Assembly: GCA_937876865.1 (NCBI GenBank)
Contig: CALEFF010000068.1
Location: 1 to 9,072, forward strand
Direction of reading: 5' to 3'
DNA from: an uncultured Bacteroidales bacterium
GTDB lineage: Bacteria; Bacteroidota; Bacteroidia; Bacteroidales; P3
Length of the DNA: 9,072 nucleotides
In this document: positions 1 to 5,873 of the stretch, in pieces
How positions within the stretch are numbered: position 1 is the stretch's first letter
How the letters are laid out: every line of letters starts with the position of its first letter
Notes under the pieces: model-generated
Seen by the model: the letters and a program-made list of their open reading frames with translations, nothing else
Told to the model about the DNA's origin: nothing
Database searches by the model: none
Made by a program: the position numbers and the translations under genes

Positions 1-54
1 GTGTTAAGCCTGCCGCTAGCGTTCATCCTGAGCCAGGATCAAACTCTTCATTGT
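1..54 (-). rRNA. rrs: 16S ribosomal RNA, 5' end only (partial)
   Basis: The reverse strand contains GAGTTTGATCCTGGCTCAG, the universal 5' primer site of 16S rRNA, followed by GATGAACGCTAGCGGCAGGC and then TTAACAC, which is typical of Bacteroidota. Aligning GAAGAG with E. coli 16S positions 6-11 places mature nucleotide 1 near window position 54. Only about 54 nt are present; the gene continues off the left edge. The signature fits Bacteroidales better than Flavobacteriia, which usually have GGCCTAACAC here, but so short a piece cannot fix the family. Confidence 0.96.
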
Positions 55-102
55 AAAAAAAAGTTCTTGTTTCTTAATTAACGGTTATTGTTTCCTTACT
101 CT

Positions 103-139
103 AGGTACAAATACTTCTTTTAGTATTTGTCCGCTACCT
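103..139 (-). promoter_or_regulatory. Hairpin in the 16S rRNA leader
   Basis: ACAAATACT (107-115) is a perfect 9-bp inverted match to AGTATTTGT (122-130), with a 6-nt loop. AGGT (103-106) can also pair with ACCT (136-139), leaving a one-sided bulge at 131-135. The element lies about 50 nt upstream of mature 16S in the precursor transcript. It could act as a processing or folding element of the pre-rRNA. It has no U-run after it, so it is not an intrinsic terminator. The structure is seen; the role is inferred. Confidence 0.6.
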
Positions 140-149
140 TGGTTCCTAT

Positions 150-163
150 TGTTTCAAAGATCA
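150..163 (-). promoter_or_regulatory. boxA-like antitermination site in the rRNA leader
   Basis: The reverse strand reads TGATCTTTGAAACA, which resembles the boxA consensus (TGCTCTTTAACA) bound by NusB/S10 in rRNA antitermination complexes. It sits about 95 nt before mature 16S and about 65 nt after the predicted transcription start, a normal place for a leader boxA. The match is approximate, so the call rests on motif and position together. Confidence 0.5.
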
Positions 164-229
164 TTTCTTCTCCCTCTAACGAATCTCCCTGCTCTCTCTA
201 ATCGCTTCTCTCCGTCCGTTTTGGGATTG

Positions 230-260
230 CAAAAGTAATACCTTTTTAGTTATTAACAAA
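230..260 (-). promoter_or_regulatory. rRNA operon promoter, Bacteroidota sigma-A type
   Basis: On the reverse strand TTTG (260-257) is followed after 19 nt by TACTTTTG (237-230). This matches both boxes of the Bacteroidota housekeeping promoter (-33 TTTG, -7 TAnnTTTG). Transcription should start a few bases below 230, giving a leader of about 170 nt before 16S. The sequence upstream (262-470) is very AT-rich and could act as an UP-like element. I saw no second TAnnTTTG on this strand between here and the rplS terminator, so a single promoter is likely. Confidence 0.8.
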
Positions 261-261
261 T

Positions 262-470
262 ATTTTATACTCTTTTTTTTATGCCCACTCTCTTAACTTA
301 TTGATTATCACTAAGAAAATTTTTTAATAAAATTTAGCGTTTATTGGAATGTTCAATGAAGTTTTATAATAATTTAGTAAATACGGATATATTTTTCTAA
401 AATCAAAGAAAAAAATATTTTTTTCTAAGAAATAATTTAATAAAGCAAAGAATTATTTTTTTTAAATCAA
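262..470. other. AT-rich intergenic tract upstream of the rRNA promoter
   Basis: About 210 bp of A/T-dominated sequence between the rRNA promoter and the rplS terminator. I see no open reading frame with coding character, no tRNA-like fold and no further promoter consensus on either strand. Its position fits an UP-like activating region for the rRNA promoter plus spacer DNA. Confidence 0.5.
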
Positions 471-471
471 G

Positions 472-503
472 AAAAAAAGGAGAGTTGATTTACTCTCCTT
501 TTT
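472..503 (-). terminator. Intrinsic terminator after rplS
   Basis: The stem GGAGAGT (479-485) / ACTCTCC (492-498) is perfect over 7 bp with a 6-nt loop. It is followed on the reverse strand by seven T. Flanking A- and T-runs extend the pairing and make the element nearly symmetric. It lies about 30 nt past the rplS stop and closes the thrS-infC-rpmI-rplT-rplS transcription unit, keeping it from reading into the rRNA operon. Confidence 0.9.
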
Positions 504-534
504 ATATAACAATAAGAATGTTTCTTTTTTTTCC

Positions 535-888
535 TTAGAATCTTTTTTCTTTGATTCTTGCTTTCTTTCCTGTAAGTCCTCTTAGGTAGAAGATTCTTGC
601 ACGGCGAACAACTCCTCGTTTGTTCACAACGATTGAATCAATAAATGGAGAGTTGATAGGGAATACTCTTTCTACTCCTACTCCACTACTGATTTTTCTA
701 ACTGTGAAAGTTTCTGTTACTCCGCTTCCTCTACGTTGTAAAACCACACCTTGGAAACTTTGGATACGTTCTTTGTTACCTTCTTTAATTTTGTAACTTA
801 CTGTGATTGTATCTCCTGCTTTGAATTCTGGATATTCTTTTACTTCAGTTAAAGAATCCACATATTTCATCAATTCTGGTTTACCCAT
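535..888 (-). CDS. rplS: 50S ribosomal protein L19 (bL19)
   Basis: bL19 is a large-subunit protein at the 30S-50S interface. The 117-residue product is full length for the family (about 115 residues in E. coli). It has the family core: FKAGDTITVSYKIKEG near residue 23, SFQGVVLQRRGSG near residue 44, FPINSPFIDSI near 76, and a basic tail around RRARIFYLRGLTGKKARIKE. The start at 888 is supported by a perfect AGGAGG 9 nt upstream, uncommon in Bacteroidota. It is the last gene of the thrS operon, 21 nt after rplT and followed by a terminator. In many bacteria rplS instead sits with rpsP-rimM-trmD, so this linkage to rplT is notable. Confidence 0.97.
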   Translation of the reverse strand: MGKPELMKYVDSLTEVKEYPEFKAGDTITVSYKIKEGNKERIQSFQGVVLQRRGSGVTETFTVRKISSGVGVERVFPINSPFIDSIVVNKRGVVRRARIFYLRGLTGKKARIKEKRF

Positions 889-897
889 TTTCTATTT

Positions 898-903
898 CCT
901 CCT
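898..903 (-). promoter_or_regulatory. Perfect Shine-Dalgarno site of rplS
   Basis: AGGAGG on the reverse strand, 9 nt before the rplS ATG at 888, within the 21-nt rplT-rplS gap. Most genes in this window start after A/T-rich sequence with no SD, as expected where the anti-SD is sequestered, so this strong site stands out. Confidence 0.85.
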
Positions 904-909
904 GTGATT

Positions 910-1257
910 TTATTTTTTTACTTGATTAACTACAGCTTTGAATGCTTCTGGATTATTTAAAGCTAGATCTGCTAACACTTTACGGTTAAGTTCAATGTTA
1001 TTTTTGTGCAATAATCCCATGAATACAGAATAAGATATATCGTTTATACGGCATGCTGCGTTTATACGATTAATCCATAATGCTCTAAATTCACGTTTTT
1101 TATTCTTTCTATCACGGTATGCGTATGTTTGACCTTTTTCCCATTTATTTTTTGCAACGGTCCATACGTTTTTACCTCTTCCCCAGTAACCTTTTGTACG
1201 GTTAAGGATTTTTTTACGGCGTGCTCTTGACGCTACTGCATTGACTGCTCTTGGCAT
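910..1257 (-). CDS. rplT: 50S ribosomal protein L20 (bL20)
   Basis: bL20 is an early 23S rRNA-binding assembly protein and in several bacteria the translational repressor of its own operon. The 115-residue product is full length and strongly conserved: MPRAVNAVASRARRKKIL at the N-terminus, then KNVWTVAKNKWEKG, YRDRKNKKREFRALWI and RINAACRINDISYS. It ends with the globular part, including LNRKVLADLALNNPEAFKAV. The order infC-rpmI-rplT is the near-universal one. The start lacks an SD and follows a long A-rich stretch. The 90-nt gap before it holds a stem-loop that may be regulatory. Confidence 0.98.
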   Translation of the reverse strand: MPRAVNAVASRARRKKILNRTKGYWGRGKNVWTVAKNKWEKGQTYAYRDRKNKKREFRALWINRINAACRINDISYSVFMGLLHKNNIELNRKVLADLALNNPEAFKAVVNQVKK

Positions 1258-1276
1258 AATTTTTTAATTTTTTTTC

Positions 1277-1323
1277 GTATTAGCGTTCTTTCTATTTCAA
1301 AAGACTCTTGTTTTGCTAAATAC
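1277..1323 (-). promoter_or_regulatory. Stem-loop in the rpmI-rplT leader, candidate cis-regulatory RNA
   Basis: In the transcript GUAUUUAGC (1323-1315) pairs with GCUAAUAC (1284-1277): 8 bp with one bulged U, enclosing 30 nt. The enclosed part can form a small AAAA/UUUU hairpin. No U-run follows, so it is not a terminator; an A-rich run leads instead to the rplT ATG. Ribosomal protein L20 controls rpmI-rplT through RNA structures in several phyla, so an L20 target is a fair guess. The pairing is seen; the function is inferred. Confidence 0.4.
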
Positions 1324-1347
1324 AATGGTTAATAACTCCTAATTTAA

Positions 1348-1536
1348 TTAAATCATTTCTCTTATTCTTGGTTCATCAGCTCCCGACAAAACAGAAGTGC
1401 TTGCCAATATTCTTTTTCTTTTTATTGATTTTTTAGTTAGAATATGAGAGTGGTAAGCGTGTTTTCTCTTGATTCTTCCTGAACCTGTTATCGAAAATCT
1501 CTTTTTTGCAGCAGATTTCGTTTTCATTTTTGGCAT
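1348..1536 (-). CDS. rpmI: 50S ribosomal protein L35 (bL35)
   Basis: Small, very basic large-subunit protein. The 62-residue product begins MPKMKTKSAAKKRFSITGSG and continues RIKRKHAYHSHILTKKS, the family signature. Length is at the short end of normal (about 64-65). The C-terminal ADEPRIREMI replaces the usual ADxxxVxxLL-type ending but is in register. It lies 54 nt after infC and 90 nt before rplT. Upstream there is only a weak SD-like AAGGGA. Co-transcription with infC and rplT is expected from the order and lack of a terminator. Confidence 0.97.
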   Translation of the reverse strand: MPKMKTKSAAKKRFSITGSGRIKRKHAYHSHILTKKSIKRKRILASTSVLSGADEPRIREMI

Positions 1537-1590
1537 CTTACGTCCCTTTTTTAATTGTTTATAATTTATTCTTATTGTTATTTTCTTTTT

Positions 1591-2148
1591 TTATTTCTTA
1601 GGGGCAATTATCATTATCATTCTTTTGCCCTCTAATTTTGGCATCATTTCAGGTTTTCCATAATCAAACAATGCTTCTGCAAATTTCAATAATTGTGTTT
1701 CGCCTTGTTCTTTATAGACTATGGTTCTTCCGCGGAAAAACACATCAACTTTCACTTTATTTCCTTCTTGAAGGAATTTTATAGCGTGTTTTAGTTTAAA
1801 ATTAAAGTCGTGTTCATCTGTTTGAGGTCCTAAGCGGATTTCTTTTACAACGATTTTTGCACTTTTTGCTTTAATTTCTTTTTGTTTCTTTTTTTGTTCG
1901 TAAAGTAGTTTTTGATAGTCTACTATTTTACAAACGGGAGGATTAGCGGTAGGTGATATTTCTACTAAATCTAATCCCATTTCATCTGCCATATTCAGAG
2001 CATCTTTTATTTTATAAATGCCCGACTCGATGTCTTCGCCAACCACTCTAACGATAGGTGCGTCTATTTGCTCATTTATCCTATGTTGTTCTTCTTTTTT
2101 GTGTGGTCCACGTCCTTTTGCTGTGAATTGTTGTGGTGCTGCTATGAT
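1591..2148 (-). CDS. infC: Translation initiation factor IF-3, non-AUG start
   Basis: IF3 binds the 30S subunit, prevents premature 50S joining and proofreads the initiator tRNA-start codon pair. The N-domain includes RINEQI, VGEDIESGIYKIKDALNMA and LVEISPTANPPVCKIVDYQK. A lysine-rich linker follows, then the C-domain with KEIRLGPQTDEHDFNFKLKHA and VKVDVFFRGR. No ATG exists in frame at the proper N-terminus. The frame opens after a TAG at 2160-2158 and the first internal GTG (2046) would remove the conserved RINEQI segment. An AGGAGG (2159-2154) lies 5 nt before ATC (2148) and 8 nt before ATA (2145). The start is therefore ATC (185 residues) or ATA (184). A rare start codon is the classic basis of infC autoregulation, because IF3 rejects its own start. 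It lies 39 nt after thrS and is probably co-transcribed. Confidence 0.93.
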   Translation of the reverse strand: MIAAPQQFTAKGRGPHKKEEQHRINEQIDAPIVRVVGEDIESGIYKIKDALNMADEMGLDLVEISPTANPPVCKIVDYQKLLYEQKKKQKEIKAKSAKIVVKEIRLGPQTDEHDFNFKLKHAIKFLQEGNKVKVDVFFRGRTIVYKEQGETQLLKFAEALFDYGKPEMMPKLEGKRMIMIIAPKK

Positions 2149-2153
2149 GCGTT

Positions 2154-2159
2154 CCTCCT
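2154..2159 (-). promoter_or_regulatory. Perfect Shine-Dalgarno site of infC
   Basis: AGGAGG on the reverse strand, correctly spaced from the ATC and ATA candidate starts (5 and 8 nt). It overlaps the in-frame TAG that closes the reading frame upstream, so it fixes the start of infC to this place although no ATG is present. Confidence 0.85.
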
Positions 2160-2187
2160 ATTGTTTTGTTTATAACTAATTTTATTT

Positions 2188-4122
2188 TTATTTTAATTCT
2201 TCTTCTACTAATGCGTTTACTCTTTGAGCGAATTCTTCTATACTCATCGTTCCAAGATCACCTTCTTTATGACGGCGAACCGATACTGTTCCTTCTGCTT
2301 CTTCTTTTTCTCCTACGATAAGCATAAATGGTATTTTTGCCATTTCAGCATCGCGTATTTTCTTTCCTGTTTTTTCGTTTCTTTCGTCTATGCTTCCTCT
2401 TAGGTCGTAACGAGCGAGCAAAGATAGCACTTTTTTTGCATATTCTTCATATTTTTCTGAAATTGGAAGAATAATAAATTGTTCTGGTGTTAACCAAAGT
2501 GGGAAAATTCCTGCTGTATGTTCTATCAAAACTGCGACAAATCTTTCCATTGAACCGAATGGTGCACGGTGAATCATGATTGGGCGATGTTTTTGATTAT
2601 CTGCTCCTGTGTATTCTAATTCGAAGCGTTCAGGCAAATTATAATCTACTTGTATTGTTCCTAATTGCCATTTTCTTCCTATTGCATCCTTAACCATAAA
2701 GTCAAGTTTTGGACCATAGAATGCTGCTTCTCCTATTTCGGTTACGGTTTCTAATCCCCTTTCCTTTGATGCTTCAATGATTGCTCTTTCTGCTTTTTCC
2801 CAAACTTCATCTGAACCTATGTATTTTTCTGTGTTATTTGGATCTCTTAACGAGATTTGAGCAGTGAAGTTTTCAAATTTTAATGTCTTGAATATATATA
2901 ATACTATATCTATTACTTTACAAAATTCGTCTTTTAGTTGTTCAGGAGTACAGAAAATGTGTGCATCGTCTTGAGTAAATGAGCGAACTCTTGTCAATCC
3001 GTGTAATTCTCCTGATTGTTCATAGCGATAAACTGTACCGAACTCCGCTAATCGTAATGGTAAGTCTTTATATGAATGTGGTTTTAATTTATAGATTTCA
3101 ACGTGATGAGGACAATTCATTGGTTTTAGTAAGTATTCTTCTCCTTCAAATGGTGTAGTGATTGTACGGAAAGAATCTTGACCATATTTTTGATAGTGCC
3201 CTGATGTTTTATATAGAGTTACATCGCCAATATGAGGAGTCATTACTTGTTGATAACCATATTCTTTTTGAACTTTTTTTAAGAAATTCTCCAACCTTTG
3301 ACGAAGTTCTGTTCCTTTTGGTAACCATAGCGGTAATCCTTGTCCTACATTTTGAGAAAAAGCAAAGAGTTCTAATTCTTTTCCAAGTTTTCTATGATCT
3401 CTTTTCTTTGCTTCTTCCAAAAGTGCAAGATATTCATCTAATTCTTTCTTTTTAGGGAAAGTGATAGCATATAATCTTGTTAATTGTTTTCTCTTTTCAT
3501 CTCCTCTCCAATAAGCACCAGCCAAAGAAAGAATCTTGATTGCTTTAATTGAAGAGAAATCTACTAAGTGCGGACCTTTACATAAGTCTATGAATTTTCC
3601 ACTTTCATAAAAAGTAATAGTTCCATCTTCTAACTCTTCTATAAGTTCTGTTTTATAAACCTCTCCTTTATCTGCAAAGAATTTTAATGCTTCTGCTTTT
3701 GAAACTTCCTTTCTAACTAATCCTACTCCTGCTTTTGCAATTTCTTGCATTTTTGCTTCTATCTTTGGGAAGTCTTCACTTGAAAGAACCTTATCACCAA
3801 AGTCAATATCGTAATAAAATCCGTTTTCAATTGCAGGTCCAATACCAAACTTAGCATTAGGATAAAGTTCCAAAACTGCTGCTGCCATTAAGTGTGCTGA
3901 ACTATGCCAAAAAGTTTGTTTACCCTCAACATCATTCCACGTAAACAAACGTAAAGAACAATCCTCATTTATAGTTCTATTCAACTCAACTGTTTGTCCA
4001 TTAACACTTGCACTCACAACGGCTCTTGCCAAACCATCGCTTATGCTTTTTGCTACATCGAAAGGTGTTACTCCCGCTTCAAATTGCTTTACGCTTCCGT
4101 CAGGTAAACTTATATTTATCAT
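2188..4122 (-). CDS. thrS: Threonine--tRNA ligase (ThrRS)
   Basis: Class II synthetase charging tRNA-Thr in the cytoplasm. Taking ATG 4122 as start gives 644 residues (E. coli 642). Order: TGS domain (about 1-60, MINISLPDGS); editing domain with HSSAH (H73, H77) and CKGPH (C181, H185), all four zinc-site-like editing residues present; catalytic core (about 245-540) with zinc ligands C337 (MNCPHH), H388 (DDAHIF) and H518 (IHRAPFGSMERF, class II motif 3); anticodon-binding domain (about 545-644). The frame stays open to an ATG at 4182, but this lies upstream of the predicted -7 box, so it cannot be the main start. ATG 4134 (four residues longer) is possible; 4122 matches the family N-terminus. 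First gene of the operon with infC. Confidence 0.98.
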   Translation of the reverse strand: MINISLPDGSVKQFEAGVTPFDVAKSISDGLARAVVSASVNGQTVELNRTINEDCSLRLFTWNDVEGKQTFWHSSAHLMAAAVLELYPNAKFGIGPAIENGFYYDIDFGDKVLSSEDFPKIEAKMQEIAKAGVGLVRKEVSKAEALKFFADKGEVYKTELIEELEDGTITFYESGKFIDLCKGPHLVDFSSIKAIKILSLAGAYWRGDEKRKQLTRLYAITFPKKKELDEYLALLEEAKKRDHRKLGKELELFAFSQNVGQGLPLWLPKGTELRQRLENFLKKVQKEYGYQQVMTPHIGDVTLYKTSGHYQKYGQDSFRTITTPFEGEEYLLKPMNCPHHVEIYKLKPHSYKDLPLRLAEFGTVYRYEQSGELHGLTRVRSFTQDDAHIFCTPEQLKDEFCKVIDIVLYIFKTLKFENFTAQISLRDPNNTEKYIGSDEVWEKAERAIIEASKERGLETVTEIGEAAFYGPKLDFMVKDAIGRKWQLGTIQVDYNLPERFELEYTGADNQKHRPIMIHRAPFGSMERFVAVLIEHTAGIFPLWLTPEQFIILPISEKYEEYAKKVLSLLARYDLRGSIDERNEKTGKKIRDAEMAKIPFMLIVGEKEEAEGTVSVRRHKEGDLGTMSIEEFAQRVNALVEEELK

Positions 4123-4146
4123 AGTATTTTCCATTTTTTCAATTTG

Positions 4147-4158
4147 CAAAGATACAAC
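4147..4158 (-). promoter_or_regulatory. Promoter of thrS (-7 element), divergent with lgt
   Basis: The reverse strand reads GTTGTATCTTTG, containing TATCTTTG, a perfect TAnnTTTG. Transcription should start near 4140-4143, leaving a leader of about 20 nt to ATG 4122. No TTTG is found at the expected -33 place (about 4174-4177), which is A/T only. The same 13 bp, including the next C, occur on the other strand at 4194-4206. Confidence 0.75.
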
Positions 4159-4193
4159 TTTTTCACTAAATAAATAAAACATTGATGTTTTTT

Positions 4194-4205
4194 GTTGTAT
4201 CTTTG
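4194..4205 (+). promoter_or_regulatory. Promoter of lgt-gpmA (-7 element)
   Basis: GTTGTATCTTTG on the plus strand contains TATCTTTG, a perfect TAnnTTTG. The start of transcription should be near 4209-4212, about 17 nt before the lgt ATG. As with thrS, the -33 region (about 4175-4178) lacks TTTG. Both promoters would use the same A/T-rich centre as their -33 region. Confidence 0.75.
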
Positions 4206-4227
4206 CCGAAAAAATAAATAATTTATC

Positions 4228-5082
4228 ATGTTAAACGCAATAATTTGGGACTTTGAACCTACTCTTTTTGGATTTATTAGATGGTATTCTCTTTTGTTCG
4301 CCTTAGCATTTGTTGCAGGGTATGTAATACTTCAAAAAGTTGTTTTTCAAAAAGAAAACATTCCAAATTCTTATTTAGACAAACTTTCGGTTTATGTATT
4401 TCTTGGAGTTTTGATTGGAGCAAGATTAGGACATTGTCTTTTCTATGAACCTAATTACTATCTTAATCATATAATTGAAATGCTTTTACCAATTGCACAG
4501 ACTCCTGATGGTTGGAAGTTTGTAGGTTATCAAGGCCTTGCCTCTCACGGTGGAGCAATAGGAATTATAATTGCAATATGGTTATATGCAAAAAAAACAA
4601 AACTAAATATGTTTTGGACACTTGACCGTTTAGTTATAATCGTTGCCCTTGCAGGTTTATTCATTCGCCTTGGTAATCTTTGCAATAGTGAAATTTATGG
4701 AGTAGCAACTAATAGCAATTGGGGATTTATATTTGTTAGAAACGGCGAAACAATAGCAAAACACCCAACTCAACTCTATGAAGCAATAGCATACTTTATT
4801 ACATTTATAATCCTTTTATTCATTTACATAAAAAGCAATCGCAAAGTAGTACCAGGAAGACTTTTCTCACTATTTTTAATCCTTGCATTTACCTCACGAC
4901 TAATTATTGAAAATTGGAAAGAAGTTCAAGAAGCATGGGAAGCAAATATGATTTTGAATATGGGACAAATCCTTTCAATACCTTTCATCATAATAGGAAT
5001 TGTAATACTTATTTTAGGATTTCTTGGAAAAACAGGAAAACCATTAGAAGTTAGTAAAGTAATAGAAACACATAAAAAATAA
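4228..5082 (+). CDS. lgt: Phosphatidylglycerol--prolipoprotein diacylglyceryl transferase (Lgt)
   Basis: Inner-membrane enzyme that moves a diacylglyceryl group from phosphatidylglycerol to the lipobox cysteine of prolipoproteins, the first step of lipoprotein maturation. The 284-residue product is normal length with about seven hydrophobic helices. Signature parts seen: IRWYSLLFALAFVAGY (17-32), GARLGHCLFY (64-73), GLASHGG with H107, IRLGNLCNSEIYG (146-158) with R147 and E155, HPTQLYEA (179-186), and TSRLIIENWKE with R224. H107, R147 and R224 correspond to the essential E. coli residues H103, R143 and R239. The start at 4228 follows the -7 box at 4198-4205 and has no SD. gpmA follows after 7 nt, so the two are surely co-transcribed. 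Confidence 0.97.
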   Translation: MLNAIIWDFEPTLFGFIRWYSLLFALAFVAGYVILQKVVFQKENIPNSYLDKLSVYVFLGVLIGARLGHCLFYEPNYYLNHIIEMLLPIAQTPDGWKFVGYQGLASHGGAIGIIIAIWLYAKKTKLNMFWTLDRLVIIVALAGLFIRLGNLCNSEIYGVATNSNWGFIFVRNGETIAKHPTQLYEAIAYFITFIILLFIYIKSNRKVVPGRLFSLFLILAFTSRLIIENWKEVQEAWEANMILNMGQILSIPFIIIGIVILILGFLGKTGKPLEVSKVIETHKK

Positions 5083-5089
5083 ATAAAAA

Positions 5090-5836
5090 ATGAAAAAACT
5101 GATTTTAGTAAGACACGGACAAAGCGAATGGAATCTTAAAAACCTATTTACAGGTTGGACAGACGTGGATCTAACAGCACAAGGAGTAGAAGAAGCATAC
5201 AAAGCAGGTATAGCAATAAAAGAAGAAGGAATAAGACCACAAGTATGTTTCACTTCATACCTTAAAAGAGCAATCAAAACCCTTAACGGAATACTTGATG
5301 CAATGAATATGGATTATTTACCTGTTGAAAAAAGTTGGAGATTAAACGAAAAATCATACGGCGACCTTCAAGGCAAAAACAAAGCAGAAGCAACAGAAAA
5401 ATTTGGAGCAGACCAAGTATTATTATGGAGAAGAAGTTTCGATGTACAATCTCCTGCATTAGATGCAAACGATGAACGCTCTCCATATCAAGACCCACGT
5501 TACGCAGGCATAGATAAAGCAGAATTACCATTAACAGAATCACTACAAGACTGCATCAACCGTCTTATGCCATTCTATCAAAACAACATTTTAAAAGCAT
5601 TTGAAACCTTCGACACAGTTTTAGTAGTAGCACACGGCAACTCACTTCGTGGAATCGTAAAGACACTTAAAAATATGACAAACGAAGAAATCATTAAATT
5701 CAACATACCAACAGGAATACCTTACTTATTTGAATTAAATGATGATTTAACACTACAAAACGACCGTTTCCTTGCAGACCCTGAAACATTACAAAAACTA
5801 ATGGACGAAGTTGCAAACCAAGGCAACAAAAAATAA
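5090..5836 (+). CDS. gpmA: 2,3-bisphosphoglycerate-dependent phosphoglycerate mutase
   Basis: Glycolytic enzyme interconverting 3- and 2-phosphoglycerate through a phosphohistidine. The 248-residue product is full length. Active-site parts: LVRHGQSEWN with R8 and phospho-acceptor H9; the substrate loop NLFTGWTDVDLT (18-29); R60; LNEKSYGDLQG (85-95) with acid/base E87; WRR (113-115); VVAHGNSLRG with H182. The usual family sequence LNER/KHYG has Ser instead of His at residue 89, a minor change at a non-catalytic place. The start is preceded by A-rich sequence without an SD, 7 nt after lgt. The transcript ends at a hairpin directly after the stop. No functional link to lgt is known; I read this as simple operon sharing. 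Confidence 0.97.
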   Translation: MKKLILVRHGQSEWNLKNLFTGWTDVDLTAQGVEEAYKAGIAIKEEGIRPQVCFTSYLKRAIKTLNGILDAMNMDYLPVEKSWRLNEKSYGDLQGKNKAEATEKFGADQVLLWRRSFDVQSPALDANDERSPYQDPRYAGIDKAELPLTESLQDCINRLMPFYQNNILKAFETFDTVLVVAHGNSLRGIVKTLKNMTNEEIIKFNIPTGIPYLFELNDDLTLQNDRFLADPETLQKLMDEVANQGNKK

Positions 5837-5837
5837 G

Positions 5838-5867
5838 AAAAAGCAACCAATTTCGGTTGCTTTTTTT
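5838..5867. terminator. Bidirectional intrinsic terminator between convergent units
   Basis: The stem GCAACC (5843-5848) / GGTTGC (5855-5860) has a 6-nt loop, seven T after it on the plus strand and five A before it. It starts right after the gpmA stop and terminates lgt-gpmA. In reverse it gives the same stem followed by U5, 7 nt past the stop of the convergent secreted-protein gene, so it probably ends that transcript too. Confidence 0.9.
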
Positions 5868-5873
5868 ATTTTC

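Noticed and set aside
1591..2046. infC starting at GTG 2046
   Set aside because: This would delete the conserved RINEQI segment, which is encoded in frame upstream, and no SD precedes it; the AGGAGG at 2159-2154 marks the real start.
3162..3455. Plus-strand open frame of 97 codons
   Set aside because: Lies wholly antisense to conserved thrS coding sequence and has no family character.
4123..4182. Longer ThrRS N-terminus starting at ATG 4182
   Set aside because: The extra residues lie upstream of the predicted -7 box (4154-4147) and do not fit the family N-terminus, which begins at the TGS domain (MINISLPDGS).
5044..5543. Two minus-strand open frames opposite lgt and gpmA
   Set aside because: Both are antisense to strongly conserved genes, overlap the active-site coding of gpmA and have no promoter of their own.
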